The notes below the pieces were generated by a model. The model searched no databases. It had not been told where the DNA came from and was given only the letters and a program-made list of their open reading frames with translations. Of a stretch of 10,946 bases of DNA, positions 1 through 6,290 are shown piece after piece. Source of the DNA: JBJXFK01 sp046155505 (GTDB taxonomy: Bacteria; Planctomycetota; Phycisphaerae; UBA1845; Fen-1342). Where the stretch lies: the NCBI GenBank assembly GCA_046155505.1, contig JBJXFK010000350.1, positions 1 through 10,946 on the forward strand, written 5' to 3'. The translations under genes and the position numbers were made by a program. Numbering within the stretch: the stretch's first letter is position 1; each line of letters begins with the position of its first letter.

Positions 1-228
1 GGGCAGGTCCAGTTCAATCGTTGAAGAATTTCGGCGTTCCGGATCGTCGGTCAACTTCACGGGGATGAGACTCGCGATGTTCTTGCGCGATACCCGCGGT
101 GCGCGGTCAGCGAGGTAGGAGTACAGAATGGTGATTCGCTGCCCTCAAGTGGCGAGAAATCTCGCAAAAACCGCAGAATGTCCTGAGAGACAGCAGGGCG
201 AGACTCGTCAAAAAAACGCCCGAATGTC
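1..228. other. Gene-poor left edge with decayed coding fragments
   Basis: No intact gene is visible here. A plus-strand open frame enters from the window edge and closes at TAG 116-118 (38 codons, ending in an Arg-rich stretch). It could be the tail of an upstream gene but matches no family I recognise. From 147 on, the DNA consists of two adjacent degenerate copies of a coding fragment that recurs at 1687-1738. The region reads as gene remnants rather than a regulatory spacer. Confidence 0.4.
147..198 (+). repeat. Degenerate copy 1 of the KWR...NSR coding fragment
   Basis: This stretch begins with the same ten bases (aagtggcgag) as 1687-1696 and ends with the same eight (cagcaggg) as 1731-1738, with equal spacing between. 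It translates as KWREISQKPQNVLRDSRA against KWRVLVKKRPNVVANSRA in the later copy. It is the most diverged copy: about half the positions in the central 20 bases differ. The match in amino acids and spacing suggests descent from one coding sequence. Confidence 0.5.
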
Positions 229-243
229 GTGACGAACAGCAGG
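203..243 (+). repeat. Copy 2 of the KWR...NSR coding fragment, frameshifted
   Basis: This stretch aligns with 1697-1737 at 36 of 40 positions by eye, including an exact 15-base core (cgcccgaatgtcgtg), plus one extra base in a run of seven A. The extra base shifts the frame: LVKK is read in one frame and RPNVV.NSR in the next, so the original reading frame is broken here. The fragment runs straight into the barstar-like ORF, whose GTG start lies inside the repeat. Confidence 0.6.
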
Positions 244-498
244 TTTCGTTTCTTTGACGGTTACGGACGAAATGGCGACGCTTGGATCGATTGCATGACG
301 GATCTGCACGGTCCCAACTCGCTCAGTGGGCTCGCCCTTCCAACCGGCGAGCCGGTTGAAATCGTGATAAAGAAATCGGCCTCGCTCGTACGATTGCATC
401 CGGAAATCTTCAACAAGCTCGTAACGCTCGTTCACTTCGCAAATGAACGGTACGCAGAAATGAACGAACGGGTTCGAATCACCGTAGTCGAGATGTAA
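229..498 (+). CDS. Barstar-family protein, N-terminally truncated
   Basis: Barstar proteins are small intracellular inhibitors that occupy the active site of barnase-type ribonucleases, and the family is widespread as immunity proteins. The segment YGRNGDAWIDCMTDL (residues 12-26) matches the barstar signature helix. Asp17 and Asp21 align with Bacillus barstar Asp35 and Asp39, the main barnase-contacting acids. The end of the ORF (VRITVVEM) resembles the family's last beta strand. The ORF is 89 residues with a GTG start. Relatives of this type run nearer 120-130 and carry a first strand and helix before the signature. That part is missing, and its place is taken by the repeat fragment at 203-243. 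No clear ribosome binding site precedes the GTG. It may be a fusion remnant that is no longer functional. Family assignment is fairly secure; activity is doubtful. Confidence 0.7.
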   Translation: MTNSRFRFFDGYGRNGDAWIDCMTDLHGPNSLSGLALPTGEPVEIVIKKSASLVRLHPEIFNKLVTLVHFANERYAEMNERVRITVVEM

Positions 499-529
499 AT
501 CGACACGGCCGCCGTCGCACGCGCGCGAT

Positions 530-564
530 CGGCGATCGGGCTACAATCGCCGGGCGGGACGCCC
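530..564 (+). terminator. Possible hairpins after the barstar-like ORF
   Basis: Two hairpins overlap by one base. One has a 7-bp perfect stem (530-536 with 546-552, nine-base loop). The other has a 5-bp stem (552-556 with 560-564, three-base loop). They start 31 bases after the stop at 496-498. There is no T-run, so a terminator role is only inferred from position. They may equally be chance pairing in GC-rich DNA. Confidence 0.25.
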
Positions 565-609
565 AGGGTAAAGACCACGAGCGCATTATCCTGGAAGGTA
601 GGCTGTCGC

Positions 610-630
610 GATGCAGCGGCAGTTGGCGGG
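610..630 (+). repeat. 21-bp exact repeat, copy 1
   Basis: The 21 bases are identical to 1038-1058, and the match extends to 24 of 25 bases. In one frame both copies read MQRQLAGE. In this copy the frame has a TAG stop at 599-601 just upstream, so the similarity to the later coding fragment covers only this short block. It supplies the purine-rich stretch in front of the GTG start at 648. Confidence 0.75.
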
Positions 631-647
631 CGAGGGAGTACGAACAA

Positions 648-983
648 GTGTCCAAGAATTTCGTGAGGCAACTTGTGAGTGTCACCGCCGTGCTTCGTTT
701 CGTTGTGACGTGGGCTTCAACCGTATCGCTGCTCTATTTGCTCTCTTCTCTCATTGTGTTCGATTTCACCCGCACAGCGAGACACGGCGCTGTCGAGAGT
801 TTCCGAGGGACGCCGGTGGCGATTGGCCCGCTCCCAAGGTATCCCTTCTGTCTAGGAGGCAATCTCGATATCCCGGGCGGCTGGGACTTCACCGGCGGCG
901 AGTTAGTGTTTCAAGCTTACGCGCCCATTTGCCGTGCGTGGCGAGGTATGTCGGGTCATGTACTTCCATCAGGTTCGCCCTAG
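648..983 (+). CDS. Small membrane protein of unknown function
   Basis: This 111-residue ORF starts at GTG with a purine-rich site (gaggga, 632-637) ten bases upstream. Residues about 11-38 form one long hydrophobic stretch, probably a single membrane helix, after a short basic N-terminus. The rest is a soluble part with two Cys, the motif PGGWDFTGGELVF and a second moderately hydrophobic stretch (LVFQAYAPICRAW). I do not recognise the family. Its place between two likely immunity-type genes makes a small membrane immunity protein conceivable, but that rests on context only. Its end overlaps the fragment at 958-1077 in another frame, so the 3' end may also be a recombination product. Confidence 0.45.
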   Translation: MSKNFVRQLVSVTAVLRFVVTWASTVSLLYLLSSLIVFDFTRTARHGAVESFRGTPVAIGPLPRYPFCLGGNLDIPGGWDFTGGELVFQAYAPICRAWRGMSGHVLPSGSP

Positions 984-1077
984 CGTCGACTGTGCGGCGC
1001 TGCGCGGCAGGATGGAGCAGGTGAAGCGGTTCGTGCGGATGCAGCGGCAGTTGGCGGGGGAGATGCTCCGTGAGTGA
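958..1077 (+). pseudogene. C-terminal gene fragment with basic helical tail
   Basis: A 39-codon frame opens at ATG 958 and closes at TGA 1075-1077. From about residue 12 it reads CAALRGRMEQVKRFVRMQ and continues into QRQLAGEMLRE, a regular basic-amphipathic helix typical of a protein's C-terminal end. The first residues overlap the end of the membrane-protein ORF and look unrelated. The ATG may be fortuitous, so I read this as the tail of a lost gene. It contains the second copy of the 21-bp repeat. The family is not recognised. Confidence 0.35.
1038..1058 (+). repeat. 21-bp exact repeat, copy 2
   Basis: Identical to 610-630. Here it lies inside the short coding fragment that ends at 1077 and encodes part of RMQRQLAGE. 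A 21-base exact match 428 bases apart is very unlikely by chance in a window this size, so a duplication or recombination event is implied. Confidence 0.75.
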
Positions 1078-1122
1078 GCGCAGTGACGCTTTCACAAACT
1101 CGACGCGTGCCCATGGAGGTAG

Positions 1123-1611
1123 ATGTCGCCGTTTCTAATTCACGAACAGCGCGAGTACTACCGAATTGGCATCGATCGCCCCGATGAGTTTGAGTTACCG
1201 TTTCCTGCGCAGGCCTACCCGTGTTTACTTTGGGATCACGTTGGGAGTTGGCGGAGCCATGATCGTGCCGCCCTCGCCCGAGCAATACTCGCGACCGACT
1301 GTCGTTACGCGGTCTGCGGTGGCGTCACGCGCTCCCAGTGGCATGACGAACTCGATTTAGCCTTCGTCGATACCGTGCCGGTCGATCAGTCGGATGCCCG
1401 TTTCATGATGACGAGCTGGCACACAAACGAATCGCCGCTCGAAGTCGCCTGGTTTTTTGCTATGAACACTAACTTCGACGACCACGACTTCACCAAGTTT
1501 CTGGTCATCGAACTTGGCATGCCCGAAAGATCGACGATGATCTTGGAGGCGGTCGTTCGTGCGGCGACAGATTCTGCGGGCGCCGACGAAGTCGAACGCG
1601 ACGCCGACTGA
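1123..1611 (+). CDS. DUF7684-like protein of unknown function
   Basis: This intact-looking ORF encodes 162 residues, soluble, with no signal peptide. Its recognisable blocks are CRYAVCGGVTRSQWHDELDLAF (residues 60-81), with two Cys and an Asp/Glu-rich helix, MMTSWHTNESPLEVAWFF (95-112), and NTNFDDHDFTKFLVIELG (115-132). The Cys-Arg-Tyr start, the W(H/D)D.(V/L)D pattern and the M(T)(T/S)WH..E...EV.(W/F)F block resemble the DUF7684 group, as I remember it. The C-terminus is an acidic tail. GGAGGT at 1115-1120 is only two bases from the ATG, which is unusually tight, so another start or weak translation is possible. Its neighbours are a truncated barstar-type gene and gene fragments, so an immunity-type role is possible but unproven. 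Confidence 0.55.
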   Translation: MSPFLIHEQREYYRIGIDRPDEFELPFPAQAYPCLLWDHVGSWRSHDRAALARAILATDCRYAVCGGVTRSQWHDELDLAFVDTVPVDQSDARFMMTSWHTNESPLEVAWFFAMNTNFDDHDFTKFLVIELGMPERSTMILEAVVRAATDSAGADEVERDAD

Positions 1612-1617
1612 TCATCA

Positions 1618-1749
1618 GTGCGTAGCTGGAACAGCGCGCTGCGCGCCGAGGTCGCGGCGATGCGCGCGTGGCCCGCCCAGTCCCCAAAGTGGCGAGTACT
1701 CGTAAAGAAGCGCCCGAATGTCGTGGCAAACAGCAGGGCAGTGCTGTAG
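1618..1749 (+). pseudogene. C-terminal fragment carrying KWR...NSR copy 3
   Basis: This 43-codon frame continues in the same register as the preceding gene after its TGA. A GTG at 1618 could start it, but the content looks like the tail of a longer protein: an Ala/Arg helix (SALRAEVAAMRAW), then PKWRVLVKKRPNVVANSRAVL spread over residues 23-43, then TAG. I do not recognise the parent protein. Two further degenerate copies of its last 20 codons occur at 147-243. It is probably a remnant. Confidence 0.4.
1687..1738 (+). repeat. Copy 3 of the KWR...NSR coding fragment (best preserved)
   Basis: This is the only one of three copies in which the frame is open from KWR to a stop codon. It shares ten bases at its left end with copy 1 and a near-identical 40-base right part with copy 2, so it serves as the reference for the other two. 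Confidence 0.6.
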
Positions 1750-1896
1750 AGGAAAGAGTGTTATCCGGGAGCGTGCGCTGTGGCGTCATGGGGCTATTCC
1801 ACCATCAGGGTCGACGCGAGTGGCTTGCAGGGATATACCTGCGGCTTGTCACGCTTGGATTTTGAGCTGATTGGGCACGATTTCATCCGACGAATT

Positions 1897-1902
1897 GAGG
1901 AG
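1897..1902 (+). promoter_or_regulatory. Ribosome binding site of the 1268-residue protein
   Basis: GAGGAG ends five bases before the ATG at 1908. It fixes the start in front of a convincing signal peptide. Confidence 0.75.
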
Positions 1903-1907
1903 ACGCC

Positions 1908-4900
1908 ATGCGCCGGGCTTGCGCATTCTTTGTCGCTGCAAATTCCCGAGTGTTTGCGCCGCAGGTTTTCGCGTGGTCCATGATTGCCGCGCTCGTCGCG
2001 CCGGCGGCGGTGCGCGGGCAATGCACGGCGCCGAGCGGCGTGACGTGCGTGTATGGCGCCCTCGGCGCAATCAGTCTCACTTGGGTCAACAACGATATCT
2101 ACGACTCGATCGAAATCGTTTGCAACAGTTTCACGGTGGATACCCTCTCGGGTAGCGCGACCTCGACCACCGTCTTCGCGTCGGCCATCACGACCTGCTG
2201 CCAAATCGTCGGCGTGAAGAACGGCATGAGTTGTCCCTCGGCGTTGTGTTGTGTCAGTTGTCCGGCTCCGACGGGACTCGTGTGCACGATCGATGCATCG
2301 GGCAACTACCTGCTGACATGGACCAATGGCTTTGCCTACGACTTCATACAGATTTTTTGTGATGGGCAGTTTCAAACAGGATTGGGCGGCACGGCCACGA
2401 GCTTCACGTTGAGCGGCGTCTCGCCGAGTTCGGCGACGTGCTGCACCGTCGTCGGCATGATCGGTTTTTTTGAATGCCCGTCGGCGCCGTGTTGTGCCGG
2501 CTGCCAAGTGCCTACCAATAACTACTGCACGGTCGATGAGGGCGTCTTCTATCTCAGCTGGGTCAACAACGACACCTACGACGAAATCCGAATCTACTGC
2601 GATGGCGTTTTGCAATCGACGCTGCCGGGGACGGCGACCAACACGGTGGCGACGCCGACCAGCGAGGGCGTTTTTTGCTGCAGCATCGTCGCCGTTCATC
2701 AAGGCATCGAATGCGATGAACTCGAATGCTGCGCCAATGTCGGTGAGATCGGACCTTGTCCACCCGCGGATCTCGAACTCACTCTTAACACCGGTTGGGA
2801 CGATCTCACCGGCTTAGTCATCGCGGTTGGCGATTTCGAAGACCACTGGGTCGCGACCCGAGACAGCTCGCTCGGTGGCGCGAGCACGCCGCCCTTCACC
2901 ATGACGCTCGAGCCGGAAGCGGCGCGCGTACGCGCGCCGGCGGCCGGTTGGGCAGGACCGCTACCCGGCGCCGGCGCGACCTCGAGCCAATGGATCTTCC
3001 ACACGCTCGATGTCGCCGGCATCTTCGAATATCAATACTGCTTTTGCTTGCGCGAAGGCTTTCACGATCCGAATCTCACTTTGGAGCTGCTGGCCGATCA
3101 GAGCGCTCAGGTTTTTTTGAACGGCGTCTTCATCGGCGGAACGGCGGATCCTGGCCACATCTCGTCGACGTCTATCAGCGTCACAAACGACGCTTATTTC
3201 ACCCATGGCCTCAACTGCTTGAAAGTCGTGGTGACGAATAGCCTCGGCGGCGTCACCGGGCTGAACTTAGTCGGCGAGCTCGTTGTGCCGGACGGCAAGT
3301 GCTGTTGCGTACCCGCGCCGCACGGAATGGTGGGGTGGTGGCCGCTCGATCCGGACTCAACGCCGTTTGATGTGCGCGACTTAGCGTGGGGCAACAACGG
3401 CACGCTGCTAAACCCTGTTTATCAAAGCTCGGCGCTCATCGATGGATCGGTGGTCTTCGATGGCACGAACGAAGTGCAAGTGCCCGACCATGCGCGCCTT
3501 GATTTCGGCGCGGCGACCGGGCCGGGAAGCGGCGATCTCTCGATCGACGCGTGGATCCGTCTCGACTCGAGCGCGCCGGCGGCGGCGCGCCCCATCGTTT
3601 CGAAGTTTGCGGGACCGGGGGTCGCGCCAGGATACGTGCTGTACATCGAGCCGGCCGGCCATCTCGCGTTTGCCGTGCAGGATGGCTCATCGTCTATCGT
3701 CTTTTCCCCGACTTCGACCGCTGCCTTCGTGAACGACAATCGCTGGCATCACGTGGCGGCGACTTTTGATCGTGACCACGCGCCGAACGGCGTCCGGCTC
3801 TACGTCGATGGCCAGCGCGTCGACCCCGATAATTACCAAGGCATTGGTCTCGGCAGCATGGCGAACGCCGGTCTGCTGCGCATCGGCGCGGCACTGACAT
3901 TTGGCGTCTCGCGGTTTGTCGGGAATATCGACGAGGTCGAGATCTTCGACCGCGTACTGCTCGCCGGCGAAGTGCGCGAACTCGCGGGCTCGGGCGGTCC
4001 CGCGGCGCTCAATGGCAAAGTGCTCATCTTGCAGTCGACGCTGACGCCGACGAGTACGTTTGTTCCCGATAACGAGGCGACGCTCGCGATCGAGTGCGGG
4101 TACCAGGTCGACATCGTCAATGACGCGACCTGGCTGGCGATGACGACGGCGAATTTCGCCAAGTACAACGCGATCATCATCGGCGACGTGAACACGGCAC
4201 TGCCGCACCCCTGCACTTCGCCAGCGCTTTCGGATTGGGCGGGCGCCTTGGCGAATGTTCCTGTGTGGTCGAACGCGGTCAAGGGGCATCGCATCTTCTT
4301 GATGGCGTCGGATCCAATCGATCACCAGCTCATGAACCCCGATTCGAGCACTTATGGCGCCGGCCGCCGAATCGTAAAAAACGCCATTTGCTGGGTCGCG
4401 AGCGGCAGCGGCACCGGCCTCTATTTGGTGACGTCAACGAAGTATCACTTCGCGCCATGCACGACGATCGACATCCTCAACAATCTCGGGCCGTTCACGA
4501 TGTCGAATGGCAGCGAGGAGCTCATCTCAGTCGTCAATCCCACTCACCCGGTCGTCATGACTCCCGACTTTGTCGCCGAGAGCGATCTTGAGAACTGGGG
4601 ACAATCGACGCATGGCGCCTTTCAAACGCCACTGCCGCTCGGATTTCACAAGATCGCGCGTCGCACCGACAATCCGCTGCCTTACATCATCGTCAGCGAC
4701 GGCATCGCGTCGCTGGTGCGCGGCAAATGCAAAGAGTATTGCTATGTTCCGTACGTAAAAAGCGTCGCAAGCGGCGGAGTGACGACGATCACCGTTCAAG
4801 TTTGCAACGAGTCGGGCGCGACGCAGATCTATGACATTACCCATAGCGCGCTCGCGGCCGGGACACTGGGGTGCAGCCTTCCCGGACCGACGAGCATCTC

Positions 4901-5714
4901 CCACGTGGCTTCGGTGACCGTGCCGCCAGGATGCACGCCGGTGACGGTCACGCTGACGGCGCCGGTTGGTCCCGGCAGCTCGTGCTTTCAGCTTTGTTTT
5001 GCTAACCGCGCCACGCGCAATCGGCTCTGCTGCACAGGATCTTTGGCGGTCGGGGCGCCGATCGTTGTCGATGTGCCGGACGATTCTGTGGAGATCGCGG
5101 CGCTTGACTCGACCACGCTGGTGTTTGACATCACGAACACTTCCGGAGCCGTCCTTGCCGCGATTCCGATCCGGATCTCCAACCCGCGCCGCAACTGCTC
5201 CCTGAAAATCGTCGCGCTCGACGATTCGCCGGTCGGCACGCCGATCGATTCGTTCGTGAGCCTCGGCGTCGGTGAGAGCACAATAGTCACGGTCGACGTC
5301 GAGCTGCTCGACCATGAGCCACTCAGCTTTCACGATATTGTCTTGGAGGCCGACTTCCTGTTTGGCCTCGGCTATCAACCGCTCGCGGCGATCGGCGTGA
5401 AGTCTCTACCCGCGACCGCCGTCGTCGAACCGTTGTTCCGCCGCGGTGATTGCAATAGCGATGGCGGGCAGGATATTTCCGATGCCATTACGCAGTTGTC
5501 GTTTCTCTTTCCGCCTGTTGGCGGATCGCCCGTGCTCACGTGCCTCGACGCATGCGATGCCAACGACGACGGCGCGCTCGACATCGCGGATGCGATCGCG
5601 ACCCTGAGTTCGCTGTTTGGCGCCGCGACCACTCCGTTGCCGCCCCCTTACCCGAACTGCGGATTCGATCCGAGCGCGGATCCGCTCGCTTGCTCGGCCA
5701 CGCCGTGTCCGTAA
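1908..5714 (+). CDS. Secreted multidomain protein: FN3-like, LamG, GATase1-like, dockerin-like
   Basis: The 1268-residue product is exported: residues 1-37 are a signal peptide (hydrophobic core WSMIAALVAPAAV, likely cut before Gln38). Three repeats of about 80 residues follow (39-117, 118-198, 199-283), with fibronectin-III-like strands (LTWVNN..YDSI.I.C) and paired cysteines. Residues 284-465 resemble a galactose-binding-like beta sandwich (VFLNGVFIGG). Residues 470-700 are a LamG/concanavalin-like domain (GWWPLD near 475, then RWHHVAATFD, LYVDGQRV, NIDEVEIFDR). Residues 701-930 look like a ThuA/GATase1-type flavodoxin fold (KVLIL, YNAIIIGD, ENWGQSTHGAF). Residues 930-1175 are Ig-like beta domains. 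Two calcium loops of dockerin type follow: Asp1181, Asn1183, Asp1185, Asp1192 and Asp1217, Asn1219, Asp1221, Asp1228. The end is a Pro/Cys peptide (PPYPNCGFDP). I infer a surface or extracellular binding protein; no catalytic site is evident. It stands alone, with large gaps on both sides. Confidence 0.85.
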   Translation: MRRACAFFVAANSRVFAPQVFAWSMIAALVAPAAVRGQCTAPSGVTCVYGALGAISLTWVNNDIYDSIEIVCNSFTVDTLSGSATSTTVFASAITTCCQIVGVKNGMSCPSALCCVSCPAPTGLVCTIDASGNYLLTWTNGFAYDFIQIFCDGQFQTGLGGTATSFTLSGVSPSSATCCTVVGMIGFFECPSAPCCAGCQVPTNNYCTVDEGVFYLSWVNNDTYDEIRIYCDGVLQSTLPGTATNTVATPTSEGVFCCSIVAVHQGIECDELECCANVGEIGPCPPADLELTLNTGWDDLTGLVIAVGDFEDHWVATRDSSLGGASTPPFTMTLEPEAARVRAPAAGWAGPLPGAGATSSQWIFHTLDVAGIFEYQYCFCLREGFHDPNLTLELLADQSAQVFLNGVFIGGTADPGHISSTSISVTNDAYFTHGLNCLKVVVTNSLGGVTGLNLVGELVVPDGKCCCVPAPHGMVGWWPLDPDSTPFDVRDLAWGNNGTLLNPVYQSSALIDGSVVFDGTNEVQVPDHARLDFGAATGPGSGDLSIDAWIRLDSSAPAAARPIVSKFAGPGVAPGYVLYIEPAGHLAFAVQDGSSSIVFSPTSTAAFVNDNRWHHVAATFDRDHAPNGVRLYVDGQRVDPDNYQGIGLGSMANAGLLRIGAALTFGVSRFVGNIDEVEIFDRVLLAGEVRELAGSGGPAALNGKVLILQSTLTPTSTFVPDNEATLAIECGYQVDIVNDATWLAMTTANFAKYNAIIIGDVNTALPHPCTSPALSDWAGALANVPVWSNAVKGHRIFLMASDPIDHQLMNPDSSTYGAGRRIVKNAICWVASGSGTGLYLVTSTKYHFAPCTTIDILNNLGPFTMSNGSEELISVVNPTHPVVMTPDFVAESDLENWGQSTHGAFQTPLPLGFHKIARRTDNPLPYIIVSDGIASLVRGKCKEYCYVPYVKSVASGGVTTITVQVCNESGATQIYDITHSALAAGTLGCSLPGPTSISHVASVTVPPGCTPVTVTLTAPVGPGSSCFQLCFANRATRNRLCCTGSLAVGAPIVVDVPDDSVEIAALDSTTLVFDITNTSGAVLAAIPIRISNPRRNCSLKIVALDDSPVGTPIDSFVSLGVGESTIVTVDVELLDHEPLSFHDIVLEADFLFGLGYQPLAAIGVKSLPATAVVEPLFRRGDCNSDGGQDISDAITQLSFLFPPVGGSPVLTCLDACDANDDGALDIADAIATLSSLFGAATTPLPPPYPNCGFDPSADPLACSATPCP

Positions 5715-6290
5715 ATGATGCGAGTACGAGGCAGGCGCGCATCAACAGATCGGCGAATCGGGCGTAGCGGCCCGGCGCTCGTCTCGACGCCGGCTCATCG
5801 ACCGCAAATGTGACACTCGCGTCCGCTGTGTTTGAGCAATTTGCGCCGTCTCTGACTGGTCACTCGCGCCGTCCCCGAGCCGCTCGCGACTACTCAAGCC
5901 GCTGCGCGCCCTACCGTCGCTAAACGTCGACCCATGATTCCCGCGTACGGCCCCGCAACCGAGCGTTCAGGCCCCTAACCCCCAAACGCAAAGTTTGACC
6001 GCGACGTCGGTTTTATCGAGTCTGCCGGCTCTGCGCACTCGGTCTCCGAATCTCCCCACAGAATGAGGGATGCGGTTTTTGTCACGCCGTGGCGGTCGCG
6101 GGCGCTCGTTTGCGGATTGAGAGTGTGCGGCGGTCAACCCGATCGTCATCGGAGTTTCAAGGTGATGAGCTCTCATGAAGAAAGGTGCCATGGGACGCAA
6201 TCGAGTGGAGCTTTGCGCCGGGCGATGGACGCGCGTCGGTCGCGGCCTGGCCCTTAGTCCGGAAAAATTTCTTTCGAGAAGGAGATCAAC
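5715..6290. other. Intergenic region without recognisable gene
   Basis: This 576-base gap lies between the two large secreted-protein genes. A 6-bp GC hairpin (5772-5777 with 5788-5793, ten-base loop) sits 57 bases after the upstream stop and could be a weak terminator, but it has no T-run. A 4-bp hairpin followed by TTTT occurs at 5998-6014. Short frames on both strands show no family resemblance. The promoter of the downstream gene must lie here, but I found no well-spaced -35/-10 pair. Confidence 0.5.
6278..6284 (+). promoter_or_regulatory. Ribosome binding site deciding a GTG start
   Basis: GAAGGAG ends six bases before GTG 6291. It is the best-matched site in the window and supports GTG as the start directly ahead of the signal peptide. 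In-frame ATGs at 6321 and 6351 lie within the signal peptide and lack such a site. Confidence 0.8.

Noticed and set aside
2..118. 38-codon open frame at the left edge as the tail of a gene
   Set aside because: No recognisable motif, and too short to tell from chance in GC-rich DNA; mentioned only in the edge description.
1827..1842. GCAGG-GATATA-CCTGC inverted repeat upstream of the 1908 gene as an operator
   Set aside because: The stem is only five pairs, there is no matching promoter spacing nearby, and there is no second copy.
1..1907. Integron cassette array or CRISPR
   Set aside because: No attC-type GTTRRRY/RYYYAAC pairs and no integrase. The repeats are coding fragments, unevenly spaced and unequal, so neither model fits.
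1794..2702. 302-codon minus-strand frame
   Set aside because: It is antisense to the strongly supported secreted protein and is made of Arg/Ala-rich low-information sequence typical of a GC-rich shadow frame.
5994..6016. TTGACC ... TTTTAT as a promoter for the beta-helix gene
   Set aside because: The two boxes are only about ten bases apart, too close for a sigma-70 promoter.
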